Source: Globisporangium splendens | Taxonomy: Eukaryota; Oomycota; Peronosporomycetes; Pythiales; Pythiaceae | DNA: 64,000 nucleotides | Assembly: GCA_006386115.1 (NCBI GenBank) | Contig: VFIW01000150.1 | Coordinates: 23,811-87,810, forward strand | Reading direction: 5' to 3' | Shown here: piece after piece, positions 52,701-62,793 of the stretch | Position numbering within the stretch: position 1 is the first letter of the stretch | Layout: each line of letters begins with the position of its first letter | Translations under genes and position numbers: made by a program | Notes under the pieces: generated by a model | What the model saw: only the letters and a program-made list of their open reading frames with translations | Databases searched by the model: none | Told to the model about the DNA's origin: nothing

Positions 52701-55700
52701 AGCCAACCGCACAGAGCAACTTTCGGAGCTGCACTTGGATCTGAACGCATGGTGTATGAATGCGAGCGATCAATTGCGGGATCACAATCAACCACGTTTC
52801 AATGCTCACAGACTTGAAGCCTTGGTCAAGCGCATTAATGACGTCGGTGCGATGCCCATGAGCAAACCACAGTGTCAAAATACGCAGAATATCTTGCTGG
52901 ACATTAGCCGCCCATCGACTTCTTCCTAGCGCAATAGATCTGAAGAAGCCCTGAATTGCCGGTGCAATGTACGGGCCAATACCACCAGGTCCTGCTCCTG
53001 GCGCAGTTATTGGAGCAGAAAATCCATACGTTTGCGGCAGTGTTGGCACCGATTGCTGACTGAAATGCTCAACGACGTGAAAGTTCATCAGCGCCCAAGC
53101 ATGCCACGCCTTATAACTTCGTGACTCCAATTCGGTGCAAAGCTTTAGCGAGGATAGTACACTGGGAATTGACACACGCTCCAGCTGCTGCTCGTGGAAC
53201 TCGAGTTGCCACTCCGCCATTTTCAAATGGCATTTCACAAGCAACTCTTCCTCACCATTAGCTCCGACCAGGTTTCCGAAAGACGATGCAGCACTTCCCA
53301 TTCCGGAATAGCCATTGCCATTCATTCCACTCATGCCGTGGAATTGTCCAGGCATGCCACGAGAATGACGAGAAGATATCTTGGACACCAATTGATGTAG
53401 CTCAGAAAGCGCTTTCTTCTTTTCACCGACTGCCCATAGGTGCTTCAAATACGCAAACGCCACGCGATGGTGTTCTTTTTCTCCATACCCAAATGGAATA
53501 GAACTCGAAGAAAGCGAAGCGGACGATGACACAGAAAGCATATCAGTTAACGCCCCGCCAGTGGGATTGACTCCACCAGTGGAACTTCCCGATATGTTCA
53601 CGCCGAGCGAGTTGGTAAACACTTTCAGCGACAACGGAAGGTTCCCGGATTGACGGCATAGACTGGCAAACTGCAGCCACGTATCAATATCATCACGCGG
53701 AGTAATGATCAGAGATCGCACGGCTAGAATCTGCTGCCACACCTCGACTACACGCTTACACCCACTCAGTCGCGCATGCCACATGCGCACCATGTGTCTC
53801 TTGTACCTTGCTGCTTCTTCACTTTTTGCCACGTTCATCCGTAATTTCTTGTACGTGATGATTTCTTCCAGTTCACTCAGCTGCTGAAGAGTGATCATGC
53901 TTCGATACGCTCGGCTGTAAGACTCGCCAACGAGGGCTCCTAGTTTTGTGTCTAGCGCCTTCCTTGTTTCGTCGATCAAACCTGCAGCTTCATCGAATTT
54001 GCCGTGATGCACAGCTAACACTGAGCGATAGAGACACAGTTGAGTATCTGACTCCTCCGATCCCGACGCGACTGAAAGTGTAGGCGCTGGGGTGCATTCC
54101 GTAATGTATTGAGTCATGTTGTCCCATTGGGAAAGACACCAACTGGCCCGCGCACCCATCATTGCAACTCTTTTCAGTGAATTCTCCTCTCGATCGTCCA
54201 TACTGAGTGACAAGTGTGTACTTGAACCGGGGGCGCTGCTCGTGGACCCAGAAAAACTACTCGCGCGATGAAAACTTGATTGCATACTGGCAGTACTTGA
54301 GCCGGAGTTTGCTCGAGGTAGTAATCTACTTGCGCTCGCTGTCACACGGCGCTGAGGAGGCTCTGGAGGTTGCGCGTGCAAGTGCTTCCACACCTTGTCA
54401 GCTAAAGCTGCCAGCTCTTCCCATTCTCCCAACGCCTCCAGGCATCTCATTTTCCCAATACAGACCTGAATGTCTAAAGAATAAGCCCCACTCGACTGAG
54501 CTTCGGACTCGGCCATCTTTCGGTCATACAGATCTAAAGCAGCTTTCCAGTCTTGAAGCTTCTCGTACCAGGTCTCCTTGACTTGAATTACGCTTTTGTG
54601 ATGCTGCTGAGCATACTTCAGGATCCCTACTGCCGCTTCAGGTTGACCGAGTTGGTTGTTTATCGAAATCAACGCTTCAATGCATGTGCTTGGTGACGTA
54701 TGAAACTCCAGCTCTTTGTAGTGCAGTGCTTTCGCGTACGCATGGCACTTCTGCGCAAGCTCTCCAAGCTCACGAATATCGATCGGAAGCGCCTCGACAT
54801 CATGCTCCATAAACTCAGCCAGGTTGAGTAACGTCTGCAGAATTTCTGCAGGGATGGTATCGCTTTGAAAAGCGGTTTCTAGTGCGCGCACGAGATAGTC
54901 TTGGTATTGCTCATACAACTCATTCCAACACGACACAAAGGCTGGATTGAAAAGTGCTCGCGCAAGAGGGTTGTACGCTTGAGCCAGTGCACAGCATGAC
55001 CGCAATGCCGCCGATGGAGACTCACGAAGCAACTCAATCGAGAATCGTCGCATCCACTCTATCCAGTCTTCTTTTGTACTTCTCTGTGATGCTTCCCATG
55101 CCCGACGCAGGTTTTGCTGGTTTACATGAAGTCGCACATTCGATGACGATGCGGAGCCGAGCGCTGTGTTACCAGCACCAGAACCTCCTGTAGCCGCTTG
55201 AACTTCTAAAAAGATAGTTTTCACACTGCTGTTCAAGAATACCGGGTCGTCCAACAAACTGATCGACAGGGCTTCGCCTCGACGAAGAGTGTCTAATGCT
55301 CGATAGACCAACTGCGTAATTTCCTCTGTTGACGTTTCGTGCTGTGATGGAAGAGAAGCAATGATTTGCAATACCAGCGGCTCGAAGTTCAAGATGTCAT
55401 GCTGCAACTGATACGCCATTGCGCACAGTGCAAAAAGCATCACTTCTGAAAACTTGGTCGCCTCAGCTCTCGTCGCGGGTACAGCTGGCAGACCGCCAGC
55501 TCCGTTTCCTAAACCAGCAGCAATTGGAATAGCACTCGAATTGCTTGCACTTGAACTTCCCGCCCGGCTGAAGAAATTCGAGCCTTTCGCAGAAATTTGC
55601 TTTGCCACTCGTGCAAACGGTTGGAGGATTCGAGCGCCTGCGTAGTGCTCAAATTTTGAGACGATGCAAATGCGCGAGAAGGCATAGATAGCCATGATCT

Positions 55701-58700
55701 TGACGTCCAACGGTGTTTCCACATTTTCCATCAAACGAGCAAGAGCTGGTACAACCAAGTAGACGTAGTCTTCAACGGCATCGCGGAATACAATCAGCGA
55801 TTGCACAACTTGAACTTGAATCGCCGCGACAACGCCACCACTGCTGGTTTTACCTCCCAGCTTCTTCAGCGCATCGATACTATTTAATCCTCCACGCGCA
55901 CCAGAATCATAGCCACCAAGAAACAATCCGTCGCTACCTGCAGCAGCACCTGCCACACGACCTCCGCTGATTGATTGAGCATGAGCAGCATGGTCGTTCC
56001 CAACGTGAGACGCTCCACCACCGAGATGCGACAGGTTTGATGCACTCATCGCGCCGGAAGCATCTAAGAGCGGTGAACCTGAGAGCGCATTCTTGACAGT
56101 TCCTCCACCCGGCATATTTCCGCCACCTGACGTGTGATCACCTCCCTCGCCATGCTGAAGACCTCCGATATTGAACAATTCTGGAAGAGGTTGCAAGACT
56201 TCGAGGATTTTGGGCAGCAGCTTTGGAAAATACTCGGCGCGGAACTCTTGAGGCGCAGCTTGGCTTATTTTCTCCATCAGGCGAATGATTTGCGACAAGT
56301 GGGAATTCCAAAAGCGAAGCGCAAGTGCCATAATTGGCGGGAAAAACGGCTTCATGTGGGCATTCACGATGGAGATCAAGTTCGTAAGTTGCAAAAACAA
56401 AGACTCCCGAAGGCGCGGCTCGCACCTTGACAAACTCCTCAAAAATGGAGGTAGAATGTACTTCAGGAAAGGCACACACTGGATCGAGAGACTCTTGAAG
56501 ATGAACATGATCGCCTGGATTACGCCATGGTGATGCATACTCAATGACGGCTCTTTCAGGATCCGAAGCAGCGCGTGGATAGCAACAGTTGGAAAGTACG
56601 CTTCCGAAGATGGGGAGAGTTCAGTTGGGTCGGGTTCCATGTCACTGTCCAGCAACGTACTCTCAAAATCAAACTTGTCGTCTCCGTAGACACTCATAGC
56701 CGCTGAGGTCTTGTTTCTCCCCAAGGCAGATGCAGAAGAGGCAGTAGCACCGGCTGACTGGCTGACTGACATCGCATATGAACCGGCCTCGTTAGACGCT
56801 GCTATAGCTCTGGTACTGCCTGCATCAGGTCGTCGGGTTCCGATCGGCGCTGCTGTAAACAGCTGAAGCTCAATCTGCTGCTTTTCATCAAGAACTTCAC
56901 CTGTATTCTTCATTGTGAAGCTCGAAAAATCACTTGCTACGCCGAGTGCTTTCAAGTCCAATTCCAGTTTGGGATAATTGTACTGAGGCTGAGACCCATC
57001 CATCACGGCTTCCAATCTGGGATTTTCTGCACCTTCTTTATCGTCTTTGGCACCTGCTTTACTTGTCGAAACAGCATCGTTGGCTTCTTGCAGCGATGCT
57101 CTTGAAATGCACAGCTTGTACTTGTATGGGTCCAGTGCACCCAAGATACCAATGGTTTTCATCGCTTCACGACGCAATGGCCATGGGGTTGATGCAGTAT
57201 GCTGAAGCAAGCTCAGTAAAATCTCCAAGAGTTTTGGAGATGCTAAGTACGGGCGAATCACGCAACCAGTACTCCCTGCCAGCTGACCCAAAGTTTGAAG
57301 TGCGATCTGCCTTTTCTCAATTGACGAATGGTCTTGCAGAGTGTTAATGATCAGCGGGAACAGGTAATGTTCATACGCAGCGATCTGGTTCTGCGAGACC
57401 AGAGCTAGCTCTCCGATTGTTTTCAAAACGGCGATCGCGAGCGTAGCATTTCCTTGGACGAGTTTCGGAAGCAAAACTTGTAAAATTCGAACGATGTACG
57501 GGTCGATGAGATGCTGAGCTCCACGAATCAGGTATCCAAGAAGCCGTGTACTTTCCTCTCGCATCCGCATATCCGAAGTGTGCTCTAACTCAGTGAGCAA
57601 TTGGATCAAGACACGCCGCAGCGATGGCATCACAAACGCAGGATTGCGAGGTGCCAGTCGTTCAAGCAACTGCATCGCCTTCTCACGAATTTCAGCGTTC
57701 TCATCATTGAGAGAAGTGAACACCATCGTCAAATGCGCTTCTTGGCTCATGAGTTCATCGAACCTCTCGTCTAACGAGTCCGTCACGCTCTTTCTCACAT
57801 TCACGTCCATATCCGAAATGCCAACTTGTAGAAGCTGCGTAAGCACTTGGTCAATAACTCTGCCACTTGGTCCTCGCTTCGGCACATTACTCCATCCATT
57901 TCGCACCTGAGACGGCAACTGCAGAGGCGACGACATCGCTGCTCCTTGTCCGTTACTAGTAAACATGCTGGATGACAGATTGCCTCCATGCATCCCGGCA
58001 ATTGGACTTCCAGGTGGTAGCAGAAGCTTACTGCATGTGATCACAGCCTGTTTCCGAATGCGAGGGTCCGGATTCTTGAGATACAACGCTACGCAATCGC
58101 GAACAAAAGGCAGCAAGCAGAAATTTCCACTAAAGTCGAAGTAGCTCAGCGTTCGCAGCGACAATAGAATAATATCAATCTCATCCCCAGTATCTCCTTT
58201 CATGAGCAACCCGGATGACTGATGAACAATAGCATTCGACGATACCAAGCCGTTCATGGCAGAACCAGACAAACTATCGTCATCCACAAAGGACGATGAA
58301 GATGTGAAGCCAGTAGAGCCAACAAGAACCATCGATCCTCGCTTCATCGAAGAGAACAGAGCTTGAACGGCAGATTGTTTGACGGGAGTCGATGACTTTT
58401 CGGAATGTGCTTGATCTGCGGCATCACCACTGCTCGAACCATCCCCAGATGCGCCACTTCCAACGGATAGAAGGCTTGATCCTTGAGAAAACGGGACACC
58501 ACGCAAAATAATCGAAATTTCGTTCAGCAGCCGCTCCTGCACGATTGGCAATGCACTCGGAATGCTGGCGACAATCTCGGTCAAAGCGTCAATGAGCTCA
58601 TCTGTGAGCCCTCCTTGCATCATAATCTCCAGCAGATCATCAAACAGGTACTTCTCGAACTTGGCGCCAAGAGCGCGCGATAGATTTGCCACACATGTCA

Positions 58701-59958
58701 GTGTCTCGATGCAAAACATCTTGTTCTTGGATTTCTTCTTGCGCGTGTAGGTAGCTAGCCCTTCTTTTACTAGCTTGACAATGGGGGGCAACTGGGGTAT
58801 GATATGGTCACCAATCGCCAGCGCCAGTCGACCCAGAGACAAAAACGCAATGCCACGCTCGAACGACGACGTATTGGTCGCGATACGCTTCATGAGGTGG
58901 CTCAGCGTGACGTTTAAATAGTGGCGAATGAAGGCGTCGGAGCAGAACTCTGCAAGTTGAGGGAGCAACGCGCATACCGTCCGGTTGACAAGCTTCTCTT
59001 TCGCATCCTTGTATAGCAACACCGTATCACAGACTTCACGGAAACGAGGTACCATGAACCCACCGGTGTGCTGAAGCAGCTCGCCAATAACCAGGAGCGA
59101 TCCATGGACACACTCCCACGAAGTCGTTACGGTGCCTGAGGCAGGAGAAGATGCTGTGATCGTCAGCGTAGAGGCTCCGCTGTGTCCGCTTGCCACGCCG
59201 CTTCCAACCCCTGTTCGTCCAACGTTGAGCCCTTCAAACACTTGGTCGTACACCTTGCAGTACCACTGCACTCGATGGCGCGTTTGTCGACGTGTAATCA
59301 ATTGGAGGCATGCGCTCAACGCTTCGGTCGCAGCTTCTCGAATTTCAACACGGGTATCACGAATCGCACCCCAAATCGACTGGAAAAACGTCGTGAGATT
59401 CACATGGAAGAGCGTTGGCGCCGACCGCGCAAGCTCACGCAACACAAAACAGGCTGCCAGTCGACGCTGGCTGAAAATCGCTTCTTGTCGCTCGCCTTGC
59501 AGCCATTCAAACGCGCGCTTCACTTCGAAGTCGACAAATGCTGCGACCAATGTACCGCTAACGCCGCTCGTTTTATTCGACGACGCAAGGTGGCCAAGCG
59601 CCGTCGATGCCGCGATCAGCGCCGCGCGAGACGTATTCGGCTGCGTCAGGAAATTGCGCAGATAGTTCGCGAATCGGATGACCTGGTCTTCATTCGAGAT
59701 ATCAATCAGCAAATCGATCGCCGCAAGACCGCCCAGCTGGTCCAGCTCATTCGAGGACTGCATCAGCGCGTACAACTGCGGCGTGAGCTGCTGTAGCACT
59801 TTCGTGAACGTCTCGGACGTCAATTGCCTCGAGAGTGTCGCGACAAACGTGTACAGCTCCTTGGCAAACTGTTGCCGCGCGACCGCGTCTTTCGTCTTCA
59901 ATCGCTTCACCAGCTGCGCCAGCAGACTCTCCACGTGCTCGCGCTCCTTGTACTGCAT
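49708..59958 (-). CDS. TOR: TOR kinase (target of rapamycin), expanded
   Basis: A single uninterrupted 3416-codon frame for the phosphatidylinositol-kinase-related protein kinase TOR, which controls growth in TORC1/TORC2. N-terminal HEAT repeats occupy roughly residues 1-1550, broken by Ser/Gly-rich low-complexity inserts; the FAT region spans about 1650-2400. The FRB domain (about 2475-2590) includes EASRLYFGERD and AWDLYYHVFRRI. The kinase domain (about 2640-2886) has the catalytic loop GLGDRHPSNLML (about 2790) and DFG in HIDFGDCFE (about 2809). The protein ends with a FATC domain, final residues CQCYIGWCPFW. Most TORs are about 2450-2550 residues; the excess is mainly low-complexity HEAT inserts and about 530 residues between kinase and the C-terminus (about 120 in human mTOR). 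That stretch has Gln-rich, Pro-rich and very acidic runs. The ATG at 59958 is the first in frame. Confidence 0.97.
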   Translation of the reverse strand: MQYKEREHVESLLAQLVKRLKTKDAVARQQFAKELYTFVATLSRQLTSETFTKVLQQLTPQLYALMQSSNELDQLGGLAAIDLLIDISNEDQVIRFANYLRNFLTQPNTSRAALIAASTALGHLASSNKTSGVSGTLVAAFVDFEVKRAFEWLQGERQEAIFSQRRLAACFVLRELARSAPTLFHVNLTTFFQSIWGAIRDTRVEIREAATEALSACLQLITRRQTRHRVQWYCKVYDQVFEGLNVGRTGVGSGVASGHSGASTLTITASSPASGTVTTSWECVHGSLLVIGELLQHTGGFMVPRFREVCDTVLLYKDAKEKLVNRTVCALLPQLAEFCSDAFIRHYLNVTLSHLMKRIATNTSSFERGIAFLSLGRLALAIGDHIIPQLPPIVKLVKEGLATYTRKKKSKNKMFCIETLTCVANLSRALGAKFEKYLFDDLLEIMMQGGLTDELIDALTEIVASIPSALPIVQERLLNEISIILRGVPFSQGSSLLSVGSGASGDGSSSGDAADQAHSEKSSTPVKQSAVQALFSSMKRGSMVLVGSTGFTSSSSFVDDDSLSGSAMNGLVSSNAIVHQSSGLLMKGDTGDEIDIILLSLRTLSYFDFSGNFCLLPFVRDCVALYLKNPDPRIRKQAVITCSKLLLPPGSPIAGMHGGNLSSSMFTSNGQGAAMSSPLQLPSQVRNGWSNVPKRGPSGRVIDQVLTQLLQVGISDMDVNVRKSVTDSLDERFDELMSQEAHLTMVFTSLNDENAEIREKAMQLLERLAPRNPAFVMPSLRRVLIQLLTELEHTSDMRMREESTRLLGYLIRGAQHLIDPYIVRILQVLLPKLVQGNATLAIAVLKTIGELALVSQNQIAAYEHYLFPLIINTLQDHSSIEKRQIALQTLGQLAGSTGCVIRPYLASPKLLEILLSLLQHTASTPWPLRREAMKTIGILGALDPYKYKLCISRASLQEANDAVSTSKAGAKDDKEGAENPRLEAVMDGSQPQYNYPKLELDLKALGVASDFSSFTMKNTGEVLDEKQQIELQLFTAAPIGTRRPDAGSTRAIAASNEAGSYAMSVSQSAGATASSASALGRNKTSAAMSVYGDDKFDFESTLLDSDMEPDPTELSPSSEAYFPTVAIHALLRILKEPSLSMHHHGVIQAIMFIFKSLSIQCVPFLKYILPPFLRSLSRCEPRLRESLFLQLTNLISIVNAHMKPFFPPIMALALRFWNSHLSQIIRLMEKISQAAPQEFRAEYFPKLLPKILEVLQPLPELFNIGGLQHGEGGDHTSGGGNMPGGGTVKNALSGSPLLDASGAMSASNLSHLGGGASHVGNDHAAHAQSISGGRVAGAAAGSDGLFLGGYDSGARGGLNSIDALKKLGGKTSSGGVVAAIQVQVVQSLIVFRDAVEDYVYLVVPALARLMENVETPLDVKIMAIYAFSRICIVSKFEHYAGARILQPFARVAKQISAKGSNFFSRAGSSSASNSSAIPIAAGLGNGAGGLPAVPATRAEATKFSEVMLFALCAMAYQLQHDILNFEPLVLQIIASLPSQHETSTEEITQLVYRALDTLRRGEALSISLLDDPVFLNSSVKTIFLEVQAATGGSGAGNTALGSASSSNVRLHVNQQNLRRAWEASQRSTKEDWIEWMRRFSIELLRESPSAALRSCCALAQAYNPLARALFNPAFVSCWNELYEQYQDYLVRALETAFQSDTIPAEILQTLLNLAEFMEHDVEALPIDIRELGELAQKCHAYAKALHYKELEFHTSPSTCIEALISINNQLGQPEAAVGILKYAQQHHKSVIQVKETWYEKLQDWKAALDLYDRKMAESEAQSSGAYSLDIQVCIGKMRCLEALGEWEELAALADKVWKHLHAQPPEPPQRRVTASASRLLPRANSGSSTASMQSSFHRASSFSGSTSSAPGSSTHLSLSMDDREENSLKRVAMMGARASWCLSQWDNMTQYITECTPAPTLSVASGSEESDTQLCLYRSVLAVHHGKFDEAAGLIDETRKALDTKLGALVGESYSRAYRSMITLQQLSELEEIITYKKLRMNVAKSEEAARYKRHMVRMWHARLSGCKRVVEVWQQILAVRSLIITPRDDIDTWLQFASLCRQSGNLPLSLKVFTNSLGVNISGSSTGGVNPTGGALTDMLSVSSSASLSSSSIPFGYGEKEHHRVAFAYLKHLWAVGEKKKALSELHQLVSKISSRHSRGMPGQFHGMSGMNGNGYSGMGSAASSFGNLVGANGEEELLVKCHLKMAEWQLEFHEQQLERVSIPSVLSSLKLCTELESRSYKAWHAWALMNFHVVEHFSQQSVPTLPQTYGFSAPITAPGAGPGGIGPYIAPAIQGFFRSIALGRSRWAANVQQDILRILTLWFAHGHRTDVINALDQGFKSVSIETWLIVIPQLIARIHTPCVQIQVQLRKLLCAVGSQHPHALIYPLSVALKSPLKVRQQAAQEIMKKMCENYEDLVGEALMVSHELIRVAILWNEMWHEGLEEASRLYFGERDVDGMVGVLQPLHQMMDNGPQTIREIGFQQAFGRELREAHEWLQRFLNNRNNESDLNRAWDLYYHVFRRINKQLPQLTQIELQYASPNLLKARNLQLAVPGTYRAGHSIVKIGSFLSTVQVITSKQRPRCITIVGSNGLEYMFLLKGHEDLRQDERVTQLFGLVNALLINDRNTSKKDLKIHRYPVIPLSHNAGIIGWMPHCDTLHQLIRDYREARKILLNIEHRLMLQMAPDYDALTLLQKVEVFEYALENTAGQDLYKVLWLKSENSEVWLDRRTNYTRSLAVMSMVGYILGLGDRHPSNLMLHRFTGTIVHIDFGDCFEVAMDREKYPEKIPFRLTRMLTNAMEVSGIEGNFRYSCESVMQVLRENQHSLMAMLEAFVDDPLIGWRLLAPANVSPSKAGGGPSTASSSLMASSQMRHNQQQQQQQYQQSQQQQQYQQSQQQQPNVRNHPRSESISIPDQPANAQLEPVERVYVKTPSVAPAPPPPPPPPQPSALPKPVAPPAPALTSQPVVSQAVAPPEQNREADGEEDLVYEHESSNSDVPDDEEEADSAAETDESDAYDDEQDEEDQNDGEEDEDDYEEEEDDEEEYTEYEEKEMARESLQQTRAMPPAAAATTASASQVPVRSTETLSPPVSVKSRGIVGSSVSRASNILKLPPRPSTSVASSRPMSVSKSIAFTRRIPPSLPRNGGDIAEEDDDEKLRQIDHETTNLHHTISSLATSVSNVGQGSLSRSFMQTRMEAVRAAENSTLNVSAAGPNATTNQPAARGVTPAGGLPPPPPPSAVVGAGVVRAKARRNSMSQQIPSNAAAPPATASNNIAITNAAQSQSSKPDLHTNRSHRERELVHMLGPEGTGAPREALNEKAVAVIRRVQAKLTGRDFEGEKEPLDVSAQVQRLINQAASHENLCQCYIGWCPFW

Positions 59959-60847
59959 CCTGTCCGTTTGTTATCTTCTCGTCTGCTTCTTCTCTTCTTC
60001 TCCTTCTTTCTGTTTTTATGTGCGCTTGTGCGACCACGAGGTGAACAGCTCACTTTGTGCGCACCGTGTGGCTCGAATATTACGGAAATCGCAGCTCAGA
60101 AGATACCGATCGCTTGCGAATTGAACAGAGAACAGCGTCGTATCCTCCGATGCGCATGAACCGCAGGGAAAAGTCGATTCCGCACTGCTTGAAGCGCACG
60201 CACCACGCTTTCCGTTCGCCACTTCTTTCTCGCTTTCTTTCTTTCTCTTCCTTGAAGCTCTTCCACAGGCGGCAAAGCAGCGAGTGTTTTAAACAGGGGG
60301 AGGGAAAGAAAGAATAGCGACTCCATGGGGTAGTAGATAGAAAAGTACAGTATGCAAGTTTCGCTTTTGAAGATTACTGGCTCCCATGGATTCATTCACA
60401 TCGAGCAAATAGATCCTTGTAATGGAGGACAATGACGGACTGGTGTACGTGTATGGATGGCTACCATGCATACAGTGCATGCAGGTGATGACATGGTAGT
60501 GTTCTGCTTCGTATGCATGCAATGGAGGCAGCTCAACAGGGCCAAATCCTGATGCAATTATGGCCAATAGCAATGACGAACACAGCCGAGAAATGAAGGC
60601 TTCAGAAGAGGAGGGAGGACAGACAGCGACAGAAAGAGATCTCTACACTTGTGTCTTTGCGTAGAACAATGCTGCTTTCTATGCATGCTGCAGTAGATAA
60701 CACCATAGTCCATGCTAACAGAGCCAAATTAGCACGCAATAGTCAGGCACTCCAGCAACGAGATGGTGGGGAGATAGTGGAAAGTCGCAACAGTAACTTT
60801 TCATTGCACGGGAAGAAGGATTAGGAAACCTAGATAGAAGAAGCGAT
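59959..60847. other. Intergenic between TOR and RPL34
   Basis: The first 70 bases are pyrimidine-rich on the plus strand and are probably the TOR leader and core promoter. Nothing else recognised. Confidence 0.6.
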
Positions 60848-61862
60848 CTAAGCGGACTTCTTCTTCATCTTTTCGAGAAGCACCTTCTTCACGATCTTTT
60901 GTTCTTCAATCAGGAAGGCGCGCACGATGCGCTGACGCACGCAGTTGGCGCAGCGGGAGCCACCGTAGGCACGGGACACAGTGCGCTGGGTCTTGCTCAC
61001 GTTCTTGTACTCCTTTGGCGACAAGTGCTTGATCTGTTCATTACAGCACCAACAACGTTCAGTAATCATTAGCATGCTGTGCTCAATTGGCTCCAACCGG
61101 ACGATCACAATGGGATGCTGCTACTTACTCCCTTCAAGGATTGCTTGCAGTCACCGCACTTTGGACCAGCGCAACGCTTCTTGCGGTACTGGGCGACCAA
61201 CACACCACCTGCACGACATCAAGCAACGATGAACACACATACAAATTAGCTCACTGTGTTGACAATTGGATAAACGTCCCGCACACACACGAAAGACACG
61301 ATCGATCTGTCAGCGGCGTCGGGTAGCTGCACCACTGGAGACAAACATCGACATGCAGCGACAGCGCATCCCTGAACACCATCCATCCCTCCGATGCTGA
61401 ATGGAGCCACTATAGTCGGCTGTGTCGTCTCGCCTGTAACCGCAGCAGTCACATTGCGAGCTCACTTCCACCACGACTGCAACAGGCATCGTCGAGGCAC
61501 CTTCGACTTGTCTATTGCATTGATCGCGTCCCATGTCTGTGCTGCTCCTTCACAACCACGCAGCAATACGCCATTGATTCCTCTTATTACGCCATCCAGT
61601 CGTCGACTCCCACACGCTCATCACTGGTCGTGTTGCTGCGTATCCCCACTCCATCCGAAATCCGCCATGTCGTCCCCAACGCCGCATTCGCCGCCACCAA
61701 TCGCTCCTTCGTGTCTGTGTGTGTGCGTGTGCTGTGCTATGCGCATTTCCTGTGTGGCTCATATATCCACTACTTACCAGGGGTCTTCACGGCCTTGATG
61801 CCATTGGACTTGGTAGCGTACGAGTGTCTGCGGCGGTAAGTCACACGAACGTTCTTGACCAT
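60848..61862 (-). CDS. RPL34: 60S ribosomal protein L34 (eL34), three coding exons
   Basis: Joining 61862-61778, 61208-61129 and 61033-60848 on the minus strand gives a 116-residue protein, the usual size of eL34 of the large cytosolic ribosomal subunit. Exon 1 starts [20 protein letters not shown]; exon 2 carries [18 protein letters not shown]; exon 3 runs [39 protein letters not shown] and ends EKMKKKSA. The two CxxC pairs (CAGPKCGDC region and CANC) are the zinc-binding cysteines of eukaryotic L34. The introns are 569 and 95 bases with GTAAGT donors and CAG acceptors. A second ATG in similar context (MVKVSK, 62174) lies upstream; see findings. The gene is tandem with TOR on the same strand. 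Confidence 0.95.
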
Positions 61863-62793
61863 TGTTCTCGGTTTTCTTCTCCCGTTCTGATGCTAAAACG
61901 AATGAAATCCCTCGCTGCTTTTTCGCCACGGAGACGCTTTTGCAGCACCAAAAGCGCTGGCGGGGAGGCCCAACGCCAATCGTTTGCCAAAACCTCCCGA
62001 AATGCATGGACGAGACTGTAAAAACGAATACTGGCGCGTAAATACGCTTCCAATTGGGTTTTTACGCACACAACAAGAGCGAAAACCTTCGTGCAACCTC
62101 ACGGTTTTAAGAGAGAGAGAGAGAGTCGTAAAAAGAGCAGCCATGTGACCAGCTCACTTGGACACTTTGACCATGGTTGCCTGCCTTGTGCAATCCACCG
62201 CATTGCGCTTGGAGAAAGAACCCATAGGGCAGACGCATAGAGTGCTTGTCTAGAGAGCACTGCGAGTTTGAGTGTCTACATGCAGCAGCGTTTTATTGGT
62301 TGGGATGCTTCCAGAGGTACGGTGATTTCGGATATGCAGGACACGAAAGCTCCACCTCCATTGCGTCAGCTCGTGTGTTTCGCTCGCTTGATGCTACGCA
62401 AGAACAGTGTTTGCATAACGCAAGCGCACAACCGCCTCGCAGCCAACTGGTGGCTCTTGCGTGCTGTATCAATATGGTTTTGGTGACGACGAGTGGGCAA
62501 GCATAAGCGATTGCGAAAATGGCGAGACTGGGCATTGCTGTCTGCAACTGCATGGTGCAGCACCACCTCGCTGTCGCAGACATGTGGAGTCACCTAGAAC
62601 CACTGCAGCAAAACAAGAAAAATACATGCAAGCTCTTCACATGGATCGTGTCCTCCGTTCAGCGCTTGCTGCTGTACATTGCTCTGTCTTATCTCATTCA
62701 GGCTATTCGTTTCGTGAGATCTTCCCTAGCATCCATTGTTGTAGCAGCATACACAATTTACTGAACTCCCCCCACGTATGCACAGTAGTGCTC
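61863..62793. other. Upstream region of RPL34
   Basis: A GA repeat at 62109-62124 and a seven-codon frame ATG...TGA at 62174-62154 (MVKVSK) lie upstream of the RPL34 start. The remainder, to the lipase copy D stop, has no recognised gene. Confidence 0.5.
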
